DNA from: Variovorax brevis
GTDB lineage: Bacteria > Pseudomonadota > Gammaproteobacteria > Burkholderiales > Burkholderiaceae_C
NCBI RefSeq assembly: GCF_030317105.1
Contig: NZ_JASZYG010000002.1
Location: 496,001-560,000, forward strand
DNA: 64,000 nt
Direction: 5' to 3'
Shown: positions 1-9,500 of the stretch, piece after piece
How positions within the stretch are numbered: the first letter of the stretch is position 1
How the letters are laid out: every line of letters begins with the position of its first letter
Program-made: the position numbers and the translations under genes
The notes under the pieces: model-generated
Database searches by the model: none
Told to the model about the DNA's origin: nothing
Seen by the model: only the letters and a program-made list of their open reading frames with translations

Positions 1-299
1 CCAGCTTCTCCACGCCCGAACTGAACGTTGCGTGCGCCGAAGGCGAGCCGCATGCCGTCGTCGAGAAGCTCATGAAGGCGGCCAACTTCGCTGCGCCCGC
101 CAAGGTGTTGTCCATCGACGGCCTGCGCGTCGATTGGCCCGACGGTTTCGGTCTCATCCGCGCGTCGAACACCACGCCGGTGCTGGTGCTGCGCTTCGAA
201 GGGCAATCGCCGTCCGCGCTCGAGCGCATCCAGCACGACATGCTGGCGCTGCTCAAATCGGTCAAACCCGACGCGACGCTCGCGGAAGCTGCGCACTGA
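1..299 (+). CDS. Phosphomannomutase/phosphoglucomutase, C-terminal end (partial)
   Basis: Only the last 98 or so residues are in the window; the gene enters from the left edge and its first whole codon starts at base 3. The translation contains RASNTTPVLVLRFEG, which is the phosphate-binding loop near the C-terminus of the alpha-D-phosphohexomutase family (ManB/AlgC type). These enzymes interconvert hexose 6- and 1-phosphates to supply nucleotide sugars for lipopolysaccharide and exopolysaccharide. The stop lies 20 bases before the waaA start, so the two envelope genes are probably co-transcribed. Whether it prefers mannose or glucose phosphate cannot be told from this fragment. Confidence 0.85.
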   Translation, partial: SFSTPELNVACAEGEPHAVVEKLMKAANFAAPAKVLSIDGLRVDWPDGFGLIRASNTTPVLVLRFEGQSPSALERIQHDMLALLKSVKPDATLAEAAH

Positions 300-319
300 A
301 TTCCGTGCGCGCCGTGTTG

Positions 320-1624
320 ATGCGCCTGTATGGCGCGGCCACCTGGATGCTCCAGCCCCTGCTGCGACGCAAGCTGCGCCGCCGCGCGGTCGCCGAACCC
401 GGCTATGCCGTGGCCGTCGAGGAGCGCTTTGGCCATTACGAAGAATCCAAGGCCGGGCACGGCTGGGTGTGGATCCACGCCGTCTCGCTCGGCGAGGCGC
501 GCGCGGCGGCCATCCTCATCGAAGTGCTGCGGCGCCAGCAACCCGGCATTCGACTGCTGCTCACCAATGGCACGGCCACAGGCCGCGAGGAGGGCGCCAA
601 GCTGCTGGGTCCGAACGACCTGCAGGTGTGGCAGCCTTGGGACACACCCGCCGCCGTGGAGCGCTTTCTCGACCGCTTCAGGCCGCGTGTCGGCGTGCTG
701 ATGGAAACGGAGATCTGGCCCGTGCTCACCGCCGCCTGCGCCGAGCGCGGCATCCCGCTGGCGCTGGCCAATGCGCGGCTGAACGAGAAGTCCCTGGCAT
801 CCGCCAAACGGCTGGCGTGGATTGCGCGGCCGACCTATGCATCGCTCGCGGCCGTATGGGCGCAGACCGAGGCGGACGCGCATCGTTTGGTGTCAGCCGG
901 CGCCAAGGTCGATGGCGTGTTCGGCAATCTCAAGTTCGACGCCACGCCCGATTCGCTGCAACTCGCACGCGCCGCCACCTTCCGCGAGAAGCTGCCCAAG
1001 CCGGTGATCGTGTTTGCCAGCTCGCGCGATGGCGAGGAGCAAATGTTTCTCGACGTGCTCAAGCGCTTTCGCAATGCGCCGCCGGTCGGCTATTCGCCCA
1101 CGGCCGGCAAGAAGGTGCGCATGCCGGTGCAGGACGTGCAGTGGATGATCGTGCCGCGTCATCCGCAGCGTTTCGACGAAGTCGCCGCGCTGGTCGAAGC
1201 CAGCGGATTCATCGTGGCACGCCGCAGCGCCGCCGCCGCCGCCACCGATGACGCTGAAATCTGGCTCGGCGATTCGCTGGGCGAGATGGCGCTGTACTAC
1301 GGGCTGGCCGATGCAGCCCTGCTCGGTGGCAGCTTCGAGGCGCTGGGCGGGCAAAACCTCATCGAGGCGGCTGCGTGCGGATGCCCGGTGATCATGGGGC
1401 CCTCGACCTTCAACTTTGCAGAGGCAGCAGAGCTCTCGGTGGCCGCGGGCGCGGCGCTGCGCACCGAGGACATGGAGCAGGCCGTTGTCGCGGCGCTGTC
1501 ACTGGCGGCCGACCCGGTGCGCCATGAAGGCATGGTGCAGGCGGCGTTGGCATTCTCGTCGTCGAATCGGGGCGCCGCGGCGCGCACGGCGGCGGCGGTG
1601 CTGGCCTTGCTTGCGCGTCGATAG
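320..1624 (+). CDS. waaA: Kdo transferase WaaA (3-deoxy-D-manno-octulosonic-acid transferase)
   Basis: This 434-residue protein is a GT30 glycosyltransferase that moves Kdo from CMP-Kdo onto the lipid A precursor at the inner face of the cytoplasmic membrane. The N-terminus (MRLYGAATWMLQPLLRR) is the family's single membrane anchor. WIHAVSLGEARAA (about residues 52-64) holds the conserved Glu of the acceptor site. The donor-side motif GGSFEALGGQN followed by EAAACGCPVIMGP lies near residues 336-360. The ATG at 320 was chosen because it places the anchor at the expected position; the reading frame is open upstream but runs through the preceding gene. Length fits the family (about 425). An insert around residues 255-270 (YSPTAGKKVRMPVQ) is longer than in E. 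coli. Confidence 0.95.
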   Translation: MRLYGAATWMLQPLLRRKLRRRAVAEPGYAVAVEERFGHYEESKAGHGWVWIHAVSLGEARAAAILIEVLRRQQPGIRLLLTNGTATGREEGAKLLGPNDLQVWQPWDTPAAVERFLDRFRPRVGVLMETEIWPVLTAACAERGIPLALANARLNEKSLASAKRLAWIARPTYASLAAVWAQTEADAHRLVSAGAKVDGVFGNLKFDATPDSLQLARAATFREKLPKPVIVFASSRDGEEQMFLDVLKRFRNAPPVGYSPTAGKKVRMPVQDVQWMIVPRHPQRFDEVAALVEASGFIVARRSAAAAATDDAEIWLGDSLGEMALYYGLADAALLGGSFEALGGQNLIEAAACGCPVIMGPSTFNFAEAAELSVAAGAALRTEDMEQAVVAALSLAADPVRHEGMVQAALAFSSSNRGAAARTAAAVLALLARR

Positions 1625-1630
1625 CCGACG

Positions 1631-1924
1631 CTATCGATACGGCACGTAGTCGATCTCCAGGAATTCCTCGACTTCCGACATCCAGTGTTCGGCCACGAAG
1701 GCCTGATGGTCCGGATGGCTGTTGTAAGCGTCGTAGGCGCCCTGGTCGTCGAAGGCCATCAGCAGGCCCCAATCGAACTCGCACTTCTTGCCGACCTGCC
1801 GAACGCATTCGAAGTCGTTCACGCCGGGAATGCGCGTGAGCGTGTGCGCCAGCTCGATGAATCTCGCTTCCGCATCGGAGCCGTGCGGATGCTTGAGCCT
1901 GAAAAAGACGGTGTGCTTGATCAT
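1631..1924 (-). CDS. Dabb family stress-responsive alpha/beta-barrel protein
   Basis: This 97-residue protein matches the Dabb (stress-responsive A/B barrel) fold. It starts MIKHTVFFRLK, has a central stretch with DWGLLMAFDDQGAYDAY, and ends with the HPDHQAFV-type helix and a final beta strand (EEFLEIDYVPYR). Family members form dimeric barrels; a few act as cyclases or dehydrochlorinases but most have no known reaction. It is the last gene of the minus-strand run and its stop is 6 bases from the convergent waaA stop. The function is unknown. Confidence 0.8.
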   Translation of the reverse strand: MIKHTVFFRLKHPHGSDAEARFIELAHTLTRIPGVNDFECVRQVGKKCEFDWGLLMAFDDQGAYDAYNSHPDHQAFVAEHWMSEVEEFLEIDYVPYR

Positions 1925-1977
1925 GGCGCGAAGCTAACGCAATCGCCTGGCGTCCACAAGAGCGCGCGGTGGGCGTA

Positions 1978-3891
1978 TCAAACGTTGAGCGTCGGGCGGT
2001 AGGCCTCGTGCGTGACCTTTTCCCAGCGCCCGAATATCGCCATCAAGGCGATGGCGATCGCGCCGGACAGCATCACGATCAGGCAGGCATGGGCCCAGCC
2101 ATCGTCGAACGCACCGAAGAGCACCGCACGGAAGGCCTGCACGACCCAGCTGAAGGGCAGCCATGCGTGCACCGCACGGAAGAAGCCCGCGGACAGTTCC
2201 ACCGGCAGCACGCCACCGCCCGCGGACAACTGCAGCGTGAGCAGCAGCACCGTCAGGATGCGGCCGAAATCACCGAACACGTGCAGCATCGCCGCGAGCA
2301 TCGCCAGGAACACGATCGACGCCAGCGCCATGGTGACGCCGAGCTCCAGGACGTTGGGCGTTCGCACGTGCAGCACGCCCAGCAGCGTCGCGAGCACCAG
2401 CGAGACCTGCAGCAGCACCACGATCACCGGCACGGCCATCTTGCCGAGCGTTTTGGACAGGCGCGGAAAGTCACCATGCACGTGCAGCACGATCCGTTGG
2501 TTGAACAGGAAGCCGGCCATCACCGCGCCGATCCAGAGCGCCACCGACACCATGTTGGGAATGAAGGCCTCGCCGTTGTTCATCACGGGCGCGACGACCT
2601 CGACGTGGGGTTCGACCGAGCCGGCGAGCCCCGACGCGCTGCCTTCCACGCGGGTGATCGACGCGGGCAGGGCGGCTTCGATGACTTGCAGCCCGGACAC
2701 CAGTTTTTGCGCGCCCTGTGCGAGTTGATCGCCGCCACGCGCGAACTCGTCCAGTTGCCTGTCTTCGGGCAGCCGGGACGCCATCGTGCGGATGCCTTCG
2801 CCAAGCGCCGACATGCCATCGGTCAACTTGCCCACGCCTTCGTCGAGCGCCTGCGAGCCGCTGGTCAGTTGCTGGTTGCCGGCGCGAGCCTGCGTGAGGC
2901 CGGTGCGTGCCTGTCCGATGCCCGTGCGAAGCCGGTCCGCGCCGGTGGCCAGCTCACCCGCCCCGCTGGCGATGCGCTCGCCCACGATGAGGATGCCGGC
3001 CGTTTCCTTCTGCATGCGCCGAGCACCATCGGCGAGCTGCACGGCACCGCCATCGAGCTGTTCGAGTCCCGCGTCCAGTTGCGCCAGGCCGCTGCCGAGC
3101 GCTTGCTGGCCCGATACCAGTTGCTGCGATCCGGCACGCAGCGCACGCAGGTCGGCCTCAGCCGGCAAGCGTGCGTGCATGGTACGAATGCCCGCGTCCA
3201 CCTGCTTGAAGCCGCCCGCCAGCTTTTGTGCCGCATTGCGGTACTGCGCCGTGCCGGTCGCCAGCGCCTCGCTGCCATCGCGCAATTGCGCCAGGCCCTG
3301 CTTGAGCCGCGTGAGCTTTTCCTGCGAGCCGGCCGCGATGTCGAGCACGAGCGCCCAGCGCTGTTCGTTGAGCATTTCGTTGACCTGGTGCCCGAGTTCG
3401 CCGGCGAAGCGGCGCGCGAAGCCGGCCGAGCTGTAGTTGTTGCCCTCCGACGTGTAGACCACGAGCTGCCCGGCGCCACGCGTGGCGCCGGGCAGGGCCT
3501 GTGCGCTGAAGTCTTTCGGAATGAGCAGCGCGAAAGCGAGCTGGCCCCGGCGCACCGCGGCGCGTGCGGCTTCCGTGTCGGGCATCTTGCGAAAACCGAA
3601 GGCCTGCTTTTCCAGGAGCGTGCGCGTCAGCTCGTTGCCGACGTTGGCGCTGTGGCCCAGATAGGTCACGCCCTCGTCCTCATTCACGATGGCCGCCGGC
3701 AGATCGCCCGTGTGGCCCGCAGGATCCCAGACGCTGGTCAGATAGATCAGCGCATAGATGGCAGGCACCACGCCCACGGCAAGCATGGCCAGCACGATCC
3801 GCGGAAATCGCCGCAACAGCGAGAGCTCGGCGCGGCCGATGGCGACGGTGCCGCGCAGGAGCCGGTGGAGGTAGTTCAGCACGTGGCGCAT
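1978..3891 (-). CDS. YhgE/Pip-like inner-membrane protein (ABC-2 type permease fold)
   Basis: This 637-residue membrane protein resembles the YhgE/Pip family, which shares the ABC-2 permease membrane domain. One membrane segment lies near residues 28-50 (MLAVGVVPAIYALIYLT). A large extracytoplasmic domain follows (PAAIVNEDEG motif), then about 200 residues of repeats with the rhythm L..G...L..G, probably coiled coil. Five or so membrane segments fill the last 220 residues. The ATG at 3891 is chosen over one 16 codons upstream because it follows AAAGGAACAG, a good ribosome site, and leaves a typical N-terminus (MRHVLNYLHRLLRG). No ATPase is adjacent. Homologues have been tied to phage reception or secretion, but no role can be assigned here. 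It lies 141 bases downstream of tolC on the same strand. Confidence 0.85.
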   Translation of the reverse strand: MRHVLNYLHRLLRGTVAIGRAELSLLRRFPRIVLAMLAVGVVPAIYALIYLTSVWDPAGHTGDLPAAIVNEDEGVTYLGHSANVGNELTRTLLEKQAFGFRKMPDTEAARAAVRRGQLAFALLIPKDFSAQALPGATRGAGQLVVYTSEGNNYSSAGFARRFAGELGHQVNEMLNEQRWALVLDIAAGSQEKLTRLKQGLAQLRDGSEALATGTAQYRNAAQKLAGGFKQVDAGIRTMHARLPAEADLRALRAGSQQLVSGQQALGSGLAQLDAGLEQLDGGAVQLADGARRMQKETAGILIVGERIASGAGELATGADRLRTGIGQARTGLTQARAGNQQLTSGSQALDEGVGKLTDGMSALGEGIRTMASRLPEDRQLDEFARGGDQLAQGAQKLVSGLQVIEAALPASITRVEGSASGLAGSVEPHVEVVAPVMNNGEAFIPNMVSVALWIGAVMAGFLFNQRIVLHVHGDFPRLSKTLGKMAVPVIVVLLQVSLVLATLLGVLHVRTPNVLELGVTMALASIVFLAMLAAMLHVFGDFGRILTVLLLTLQLSAGGGVLPVELSAGFFRAVHAWLPFSWVVQAFRAVLFGAFDDGWAHACLIVMLSGAIAIALMAIFGRWEKVTHEAYRPTLNV

Positions 3892-4032
3892 AGGCTGTTC
3901 CTTTGATGCCAGGCCCCGGATGAGCGGGGCGCCCTGCATTGTGGCGCTGGTGTAATGACACCCACCCCAGACAAATCAGCCCCATCGGTCCGGCGCGCAA
4001 ACGGACATGCCGCCGGCGCCGATACGTTTCGC

Positions 4033-5511
4033 TTACCGCGTTGGCGGGCGTACCGGCGGCGTCGTCGTGGTGCCGGGCCGCGTGACCTGCGCCGGTGGCG
4101 GCGCAATCGGGCTCACCGTCGCGGCCGACGGCTGGTCGGGCGACGCATTGGCGCCGCTGCTGCCCGGAGGGGCCAGCGTTGCGTTGATGGGCTGCAGGTC
4201 GTTCGCGGTGAGCGAACCGTTGGCTTGGCGCAGCTTGAGGTTGCCCAACAGCACGTTGTAGCGCGCCTGCGAGAGATCGCGTCGGGTCTGGAAGAGCTGG
4301 CTCTGCGAATTCAGCACGTCGATGTTGATGCGCACGCCCACCTGGTAGCCCAACCGGTTGGCATCCAGTGCGCTCTGGCTCGAGGCTTCGGCCGCTTCCA
4401 GCGCCTTGACTTGGCTGCCACCGGCCACCACGCCGAGATAAGCGGCGCGGGTGGCTTGCGTGACACTGCGGCTGGTCGAGTCGAGCGTGGAGCGCGCCAC
4501 GTCTTCCAGGGCCAGCGTTTCCTTGATGCGGTTCTCGACCGCGTAACCCGCGAACAGGGGCATGTTGAACACCACGCCGATCGTCGCCGCGTTGACGCGC
4601 ACGCCCGCCAGCGAGGTGCTGGTGGAGGTGCCTTGCGGATTGTTCGTGACGTTGTAGCCAGCCTGCGCGTCGAGCGTTGGCTTGTGGCCTGCGCGGGCCT
4701 TGTCGACTTCAAGTTTTGCGACATCCAGCCCCAGGCGTGCTTGGGCAATGGCCGGATGCGTGTCCTCGGCCTGCTTGACCCACTGGTTGACGTCGGCGGG
4801 CACCAGTGGTGGCAGCGTTACCGGCGCGGCCAGCGGCGTGGGATTGGCGTTGACCCGACCCACCAATTGGTCGAGCGCGATCTTCTTGACCTGCAGGTCG
4901 TTTTCCGCCGCGATTTCCTGCGCCACGACGAGGTCGTAGCGCGCCTGTGCTTCGCGCGTGTCGGTGATGGTCGTGGTGCCGACTTCGAAGTTGCGCTTGG
5001 CGGCGGCCAGCTGCTCGGCCGTCGCGGCCTTTTGTGCACGCACCAGCGCCAGCGAATCCTGGCTGGCGAGCACGTCGAAAAACGCCTGGCTCACGCGCAC
5101 CACGAGGTCTTGCTCCGCGATGCTCAGTTGCGCCTGCGCAATGTCGACCTGTCGCTTGCTTTGCTCATACGTCGCCCAGTTGGCCGGGCGGTACAAGGGC
5201 TGCGTGGCGTTGATGCCGGCACTTTCCTGCGGAATGTTGCGGCTGCCTGACCCGAAATCCGTGCGGACTTCCTGGTTCGTGTAGTTGGCATTGCCCGACA
5301 GGCCCACCGAAGGCAGCAGCCCGGCCTTGGCCTGCGCGGCGCGGGCGAGGCTGGCGTCGTACTGCGAGCGCGCCCCCTGGTAGGTCGCGTCGAAGGCTCT
5401 TGCAGCGTCGTAAAGTTCTATGAGGCTCTGGCCGTGTGCCGGCAGGGCGATGGCTGCGAGGGTTGCGGTCAACGCGCTGGTGAGGGTGGCTAGCCGGGGC
5501 CTGAGCAACAT
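4033..5511 (-). CDS. tolC: TolC family outer-membrane efflux channel
   Basis: This 492-residue protein is an outer-membrane factor of the TolC family, which forms a trimeric channel-tunnel for RND, MFS or ABC pumps and type I secretion. A signal peptide ends near AHG-QS (residues 26-28). The mature part has the two OEP repeats of alternating helices and strands (SLIELYDAARAFDATYQGA, then LAAAKRNFEVGTTTITDTREAQARYDLV). The last 45 residues are a Pro/Ala/Thr-rich tail of low complexity. The start at 5511 is set by the signal peptide; the open frame upstream lacks one and overlaps the rhodanese gene. It follows the rhodanese gene by 26 bases and probably serves the RND pump coded upstream. Confidence 0.93.
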   Translation of the reverse strand: MLLRPRLATLTSALTATLAAIALPAHGQSLIELYDAARAFDATYQGARSQYDASLARAAQAKAGLLPSVGLSGNANYTNQEVRTDFGSGSRNIPQESAGINATQPLYRPANWATYEQSKRQVDIAQAQLSIAEQDLVVRVSQAFFDVLASQDSLALVRAQKAATAEQLAAAKRNFEVGTTTITDTREAQARYDLVVAQEIAAENDLQVKKIALDQLVGRVNANPTPLAAPVTLPPLVPADVNQWVKQAEDTHPAIAQARLGLDVAKLEVDKARAGHKPTLDAQAGYNVTNNPQGTSTSTSLAGVRVNAATIGVVFNMPLFAGYAVENRIKETLALEDVARSTLDSTSRSVTQATRAAYLGVVAGGSQVKALEAAEASSQSALDANRLGYQVGVRINIDVLNSQSQLFQTRRDLSQARYNVLLGNLKLRQANGSLTANDLQPINATLAPPGSSGANASPDQPSAATVSPIAPPPAQVTRPGTTTTPPVRPPTR

Positions 5512-5537
5512 ATGTGAGCTTTTCCTGAGTGAAGAAA

Positions 5538-5876
5538 TCAGTAGCGCGGAACCGCGGGGTCGTGTTGGCGCGCCCATCCGTCGATGCCGCCCGCCACGTT
5601 CGCCAAACTGCTGAAGCCGCGCTGGCCCAGGAAGTTGGCGACATGCTGGCTGCGCGCACCGTGATGGCACAGGCACGCGATGCGGCTGGCGGTGTCCAGT
5701 TCGGCAATGCGCGATGGAATCTCGTTCATGGGAATGGCCAGCAGCGTGAAGCCGCGCGGCGTCACGCTGGCGGCCTGCACCTCCCAGGGCTCGCGCACGT
5801 CCAGCAAGACGGCTGTGGCCGTTGCGTCGCGCCCGAACCATGCGGCGAGATCGGCAGGAAGAATTTGCTCGATCAT
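5538..5876 (-). CDS. Single-domain rhodanese-like protein
   Basis: This 112-residue single-domain rhodanese carries the active loop C70-H-H-G-A-R-S, so the catalytic Cys that takes the persulfide is present. LLDVREPWE (about residues 24-32) is the first conserved motif and GGIDGWA near the end is the last. Such proteins are cytoplasmic sulfur carriers or GlpE-like transferases; the acceptor here is unknown. It lies between a Pcm-like gene (10 bases upstream) and tolC (26 bases downstream), an arrangement I recall from other Comamonadaceae, so the three are probably one transcript. Confidence 0.9.
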   Translation of the reverse strand: MIEQILPADLAAWFGRDATATAVLLDVREPWEVQAASVTPRGFTLLAIPMNEIPSRIAELDTASRIACLCHHGARSQHVANFLGQRGFSSLANVAGGIDGWARQHDPAVPRY

Positions 5877-5886
5877 GAATGGCCGC

Positions 5887-6564
5887 TCAGAAGTTGAAAC
5901 GCGAGGGTTCGGGGAAATTCAGCAGGCGCGGTGCCACGGTGTCCCAGGGCTGGACCGTCGACCACTGGCCTTCGCTGGTGCGCGTGATGAAGTGGGCGCG
6001 CATCATGGGTTCGTCGCCCACGATGGCTGCAAGACGGCCGCCGATCTTGAGCGAGCCGAGCAGGCCCTGCGGCACCTTGGCCACGGAGCCGCTGAGCACG
6101 ATCACGTCGAAGCTCGGGCCGCTGGGCAGCGGCTTGGCGCCATCTGCCACGCGCACTTCCACATTCGAGACGCCGTTGCGGCGCAGGCTGGCGGTCGCGG
6201 TGGCGGCCAGGGCCGGGTCGATTTCAAGGCTGAGCACCTGTGCGGCGCGATGGGCCAGGAGTGCGGCCATGAAGCCGGAGCCTGTCCCGATTTCCAGGAC
6301 GTTTTCGTGCTTCTGGATCTTCAGGTCTTGCAGCATGCGTGCCTCGACCTTGGGCGAGAGCATGGTCTGGCCGGACACCGAGCCGTCGGTCAATGGGATT
6401 TCCATGTCGAAGAAGGCAAGCCCGCGGTGTGCCGGCGGCACGTAGTCCTCGCGGCGGATGGCGGCGAGCAGGTCGAGGATGTCGAAGTCGAGCACGTCCC
6501 AGGGACGGATTTGCTGCTCGATCATGTTGAAGCGCAGGCGCTCCAGGTCAGGGGTCGGGTTCAT
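5887..6564 (-). CDS. Protein-L-isoaspartate O-methyltransferase family protein
   Basis: This 225-residue protein is an S-adenosylmethionine-dependent methyltransferase of the Pcm family. The N-terminus has FNMIEQQIRPWDVLD, the family opening. PLTDGSVSGQTMLSP (about residues 57-71) matches the isoaspartyl-substrate loop, and EIGTGSGF (91-98) is the SAM-binding motif I. Classical Pcm repairs isoaspartyl residues in aged proteins, but the canonical loop is usually GYGQTIS-like, and here GSVSGQTMLS departs from it. True repair activity is therefore uncertain; some relatives in this gene neighbourhood may methylate other targets. It starts 25 bases after the RND pump stop on the same strand. Confidence 0.85.
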   Translation of the reverse strand: MNPTPDLERLRFNMIEQQIRPWDVLDFDILDLLAAIRREDYVPPAHRGLAFFDMEIPLTDGSVSGQTMLSPKVEARMLQDLKIQKHENVLEIGTGSGFMAALLAHRAAQVLSLEIDPALAATATASLRRNGVSNVEVRVADGAKPLPSGPSFDVIVLSGSVAKVPQGLLGSLKIGGRLAAIVGDEPMMRAHFITRTSEGQWSTVQPWDTVAPRLLNFPEPSRFNF

Positions 6565-6589
6565 GATGTGGCTTCCTTACAGACGGGCC

Positions 6590-9500
6590 TCAAGGCAAAC
6601 CTTCAATTTTATGCACCCCGACTGTTGCATTTGCTTTCTTTCTCGCAAATTGGTGTTTGAACCAGTGTGCGAGATCGTCCATGTAGCAATAGACGACCGG
6701 AACGACGACCAAAGTGAGCAGGGATGAGGTAATCACGCCGCCGATCACGGCTTGACCCATGGGCGCCCGCTGTTCCGCGCCTTCGCTCAGGGCAAAGGCC
6801 AGCGGCACCATGCCGAAAATCATGGCCAGCGTGGTCATCAGGATGGGGCGAAGACGCACGCGGGCCGCCATCAGCAGGGCTTGCTCGCGCGGAAGCGGGT
6901 CCTCGCCTTCACGGGCGCGAATGGCAAAGTCCACCAGCAGGATGGCGTTCTTGGTCACCAGGCCCATCAGCATCACGATGCCGATGATCGAGAACATCGA
7001 CAGCGTCGAGCCAAAGCCCAGCAGCGCAAGCACCACGCCGATGAGCGTGAGCGGCAGGGCCGTCATGAGCGCCATCGGCTGCAGGAAGCTCTTGAACTGG
7101 CTCGCCAGGATCATGTAGATGAAGATGATCGCCAGCGCCAGCGCCGACACGGCATAGCCGAAGGACTCCTGCATGTTCTTGGTCGAGCCGCTGAACTGGT
7201 AGCCGTAGCCCGGCGGAAAGGCGATGCCGTCGAGCACCTTGCGGATGTCGCCCGACACCTCGCCGGCCGAGCGCCGGTCCACGTTGGCGTTGATGGCGAC
7301 TTCACGCGCCAGCGAGCGGCGGTTGATCTGGTTCGGCCCGGTCGACTCGCGCACGTCGGCCACCTGTTGCAAGCGCACGATGCGGCTGCTGCCGTCGGCG
7401 TTGGCGCCCATCGCCGTGCTGATGAATGGCAGGCGCGCAAGGTCTGTGGGCGAGTTGCGCACTTCGGGCGCGAGGCGCACGTTGACGTCGTAGGTCTGGT
7501 CGTCCGGCGCGCGCCAGTTACCCACGGTGGTGCCTGCCACCAGCGTGCGCAGGGCATTCGCGACCGGCGCCACGCTCAGGCCGAGGTCGGAGGCCGCATC
7601 GCGGCGCATCACGACGCTCACCGTCGGCTTGTCGGGCTTGAGGCTGGAATCGAGGTCCACCAGCCCGGGAATCGCCTGGATCTTGTCCTTGACCAGCACC
7701 GTGAGCCGTTCCAGCTCCTTCAGGTCCGGGCCCTGCAGCGAGAACTCGACCGGCTTGTTGCCGCCGACCGAGTCGCGCAGGCCGACGTGCGTCACCGTGA
7801 TGCCGGGCACTGACTTCAGGCGCTCGCGCAGCACGGCCGACATCTGGTCCACGCTGCGGCTGCGGTCCTTGCGGTCGACCAGCCGCACGTACATGCTCGC
7901 GTAGATCTTGCCTTGCGCATCGCCACTGTTGATGGTGGTGAGCGTGTAGCGCACCTCCGGCATCTCGCGCAGCAACCCCTCGACCTGACGCGCCTTGGCT
8001 TCCGTCACTTCGAGCGACGAGCCGACCGGCGTGTAAAAGTTGAGCGCGGTTTCCGAATAGTCGGCCTTGGGCACGAACTCGGTGCCCAGCAGCGGCACCA
8101 TGAAGATGCTGCCAATGAAGATGCCCAGCGCCGCCAGAAGGGTGAGCGCCTTGTGCGCCAGCGACCAGCGCAGGATCGCCTGGTAGCCATCGGCGAGCTT
8201 CCCGGTCGCATCGTCGAACCAGCCGGTGACGCGGCCGATCGTCCGGTCGTAGAAGGTCACGGGCGGGCCGCGCTTGCCGTGCTTGTCGATGGCCGGGTCA
8301 TGCCAGATGCTGGAGAGCATCGGATCGAGCGTGAAGCTCACGAACATCGAGATCAGCACGGCCGCCACGATGGTGATGCCGAACTCGTGGAAGAACTTGC
8401 CGATGATCCCGCCCATGAAGCCGATGGGCAGGAACACCGCCACGATCGACAGCGTGGTGGCCAGCACCGCGAGCCCGATTTCCTGCGTGCCTTCCATCGC
8501 CGCCGCAAAGGGCGACTTGCCCATCTGCACGTGGCGCACGATGTTCTCGCGCACCACGATCGCGTCGTCGATGAGCAGGCCCACGCACAACGACAACGCC
8601 ATCAGCGTGATCATGTTGATGGTGAAGCCGAACATCGCCATGAACCAGAAGGTGCCGATCAGCGCGATGGGCAGCGTCAGGCCGGTGATGACCGTCGAGC
8701 GCCAGGAGTTCAGGAACAGGAAGACGATGAGCACCGTCAGCAGCGCGCCTTCGAGCAGCGTGTGCCGCACGTTCTGCACGGCCACGCGAATGGCACGGGA
8801 CGCATCGCCAATGGGTTCCAGCTTGACGCCCGGCGGCAGCTGCGCCTTGATGTCCTTCAGCGCGCCGACGAGTCCGTCGACGACCTGGATGGTGTTTTCG
8901 TCCTGCGCCTTCTGCACCGACAGCAGCAGGGTGCGCTGGCCGTTGTAGAGCGCGAGGCTGTCGATTTCCTGCGCGCCGTCGCTCACGCGGGCGATCTGGT
9001 CGACACGGATGGGCGCACCGGCCTTGCGTGCCACGATGATCTTGCCGAAGTCTTCGGGCCGCTCCATGCGCGCGTCGATCTGGACGACGCGCTCCTGTTC
9101 GAGCGAGCGCACCGAGCCCACGGGCAAGGCCTGATTCTCGTTGCGAACCGCCGTCACGACCTGGTCGGCGCTGATGCCGAAGGCCTCCATCGCCTGCGGG
9201 TTGAGGTAGATGTTGATCTCGCGCTTGGTGCCGCCCACCAGGGTGACGGAGCCCACGCCGCGCACGTTCTCCAGGCGCTTCTTGAACACCTGGTCGGCCC
9301 AGTTCGTCAGCTCCACCGCGTTGGGTGGGGTGACGCCTTTTTGCGTCGCATCGGGCAGGACGGCCACCGACCACACCGGCCGCGACGCCGGATCGAAGCG
9401 CAGCACGCGCGGGTCTTTCACCTCGTCGCGGAACAGCGGCCGCACCGCGGCGACCTTTTCGCGCACGTCGTCGGCCGCCTTGCGCCCGTCGACATACAGC

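Noticed and set aside
1969..3906. A 645-codon open frame on the plus strand antisense to the YhgE/Pip-like gene
   Set aside because: Its translation is rich in Arg, His and Gln with no recognisable domain; it is the usual open antisense frame of GC-rich coding DNA. The minus-strand frame has membrane segments and family motifs.
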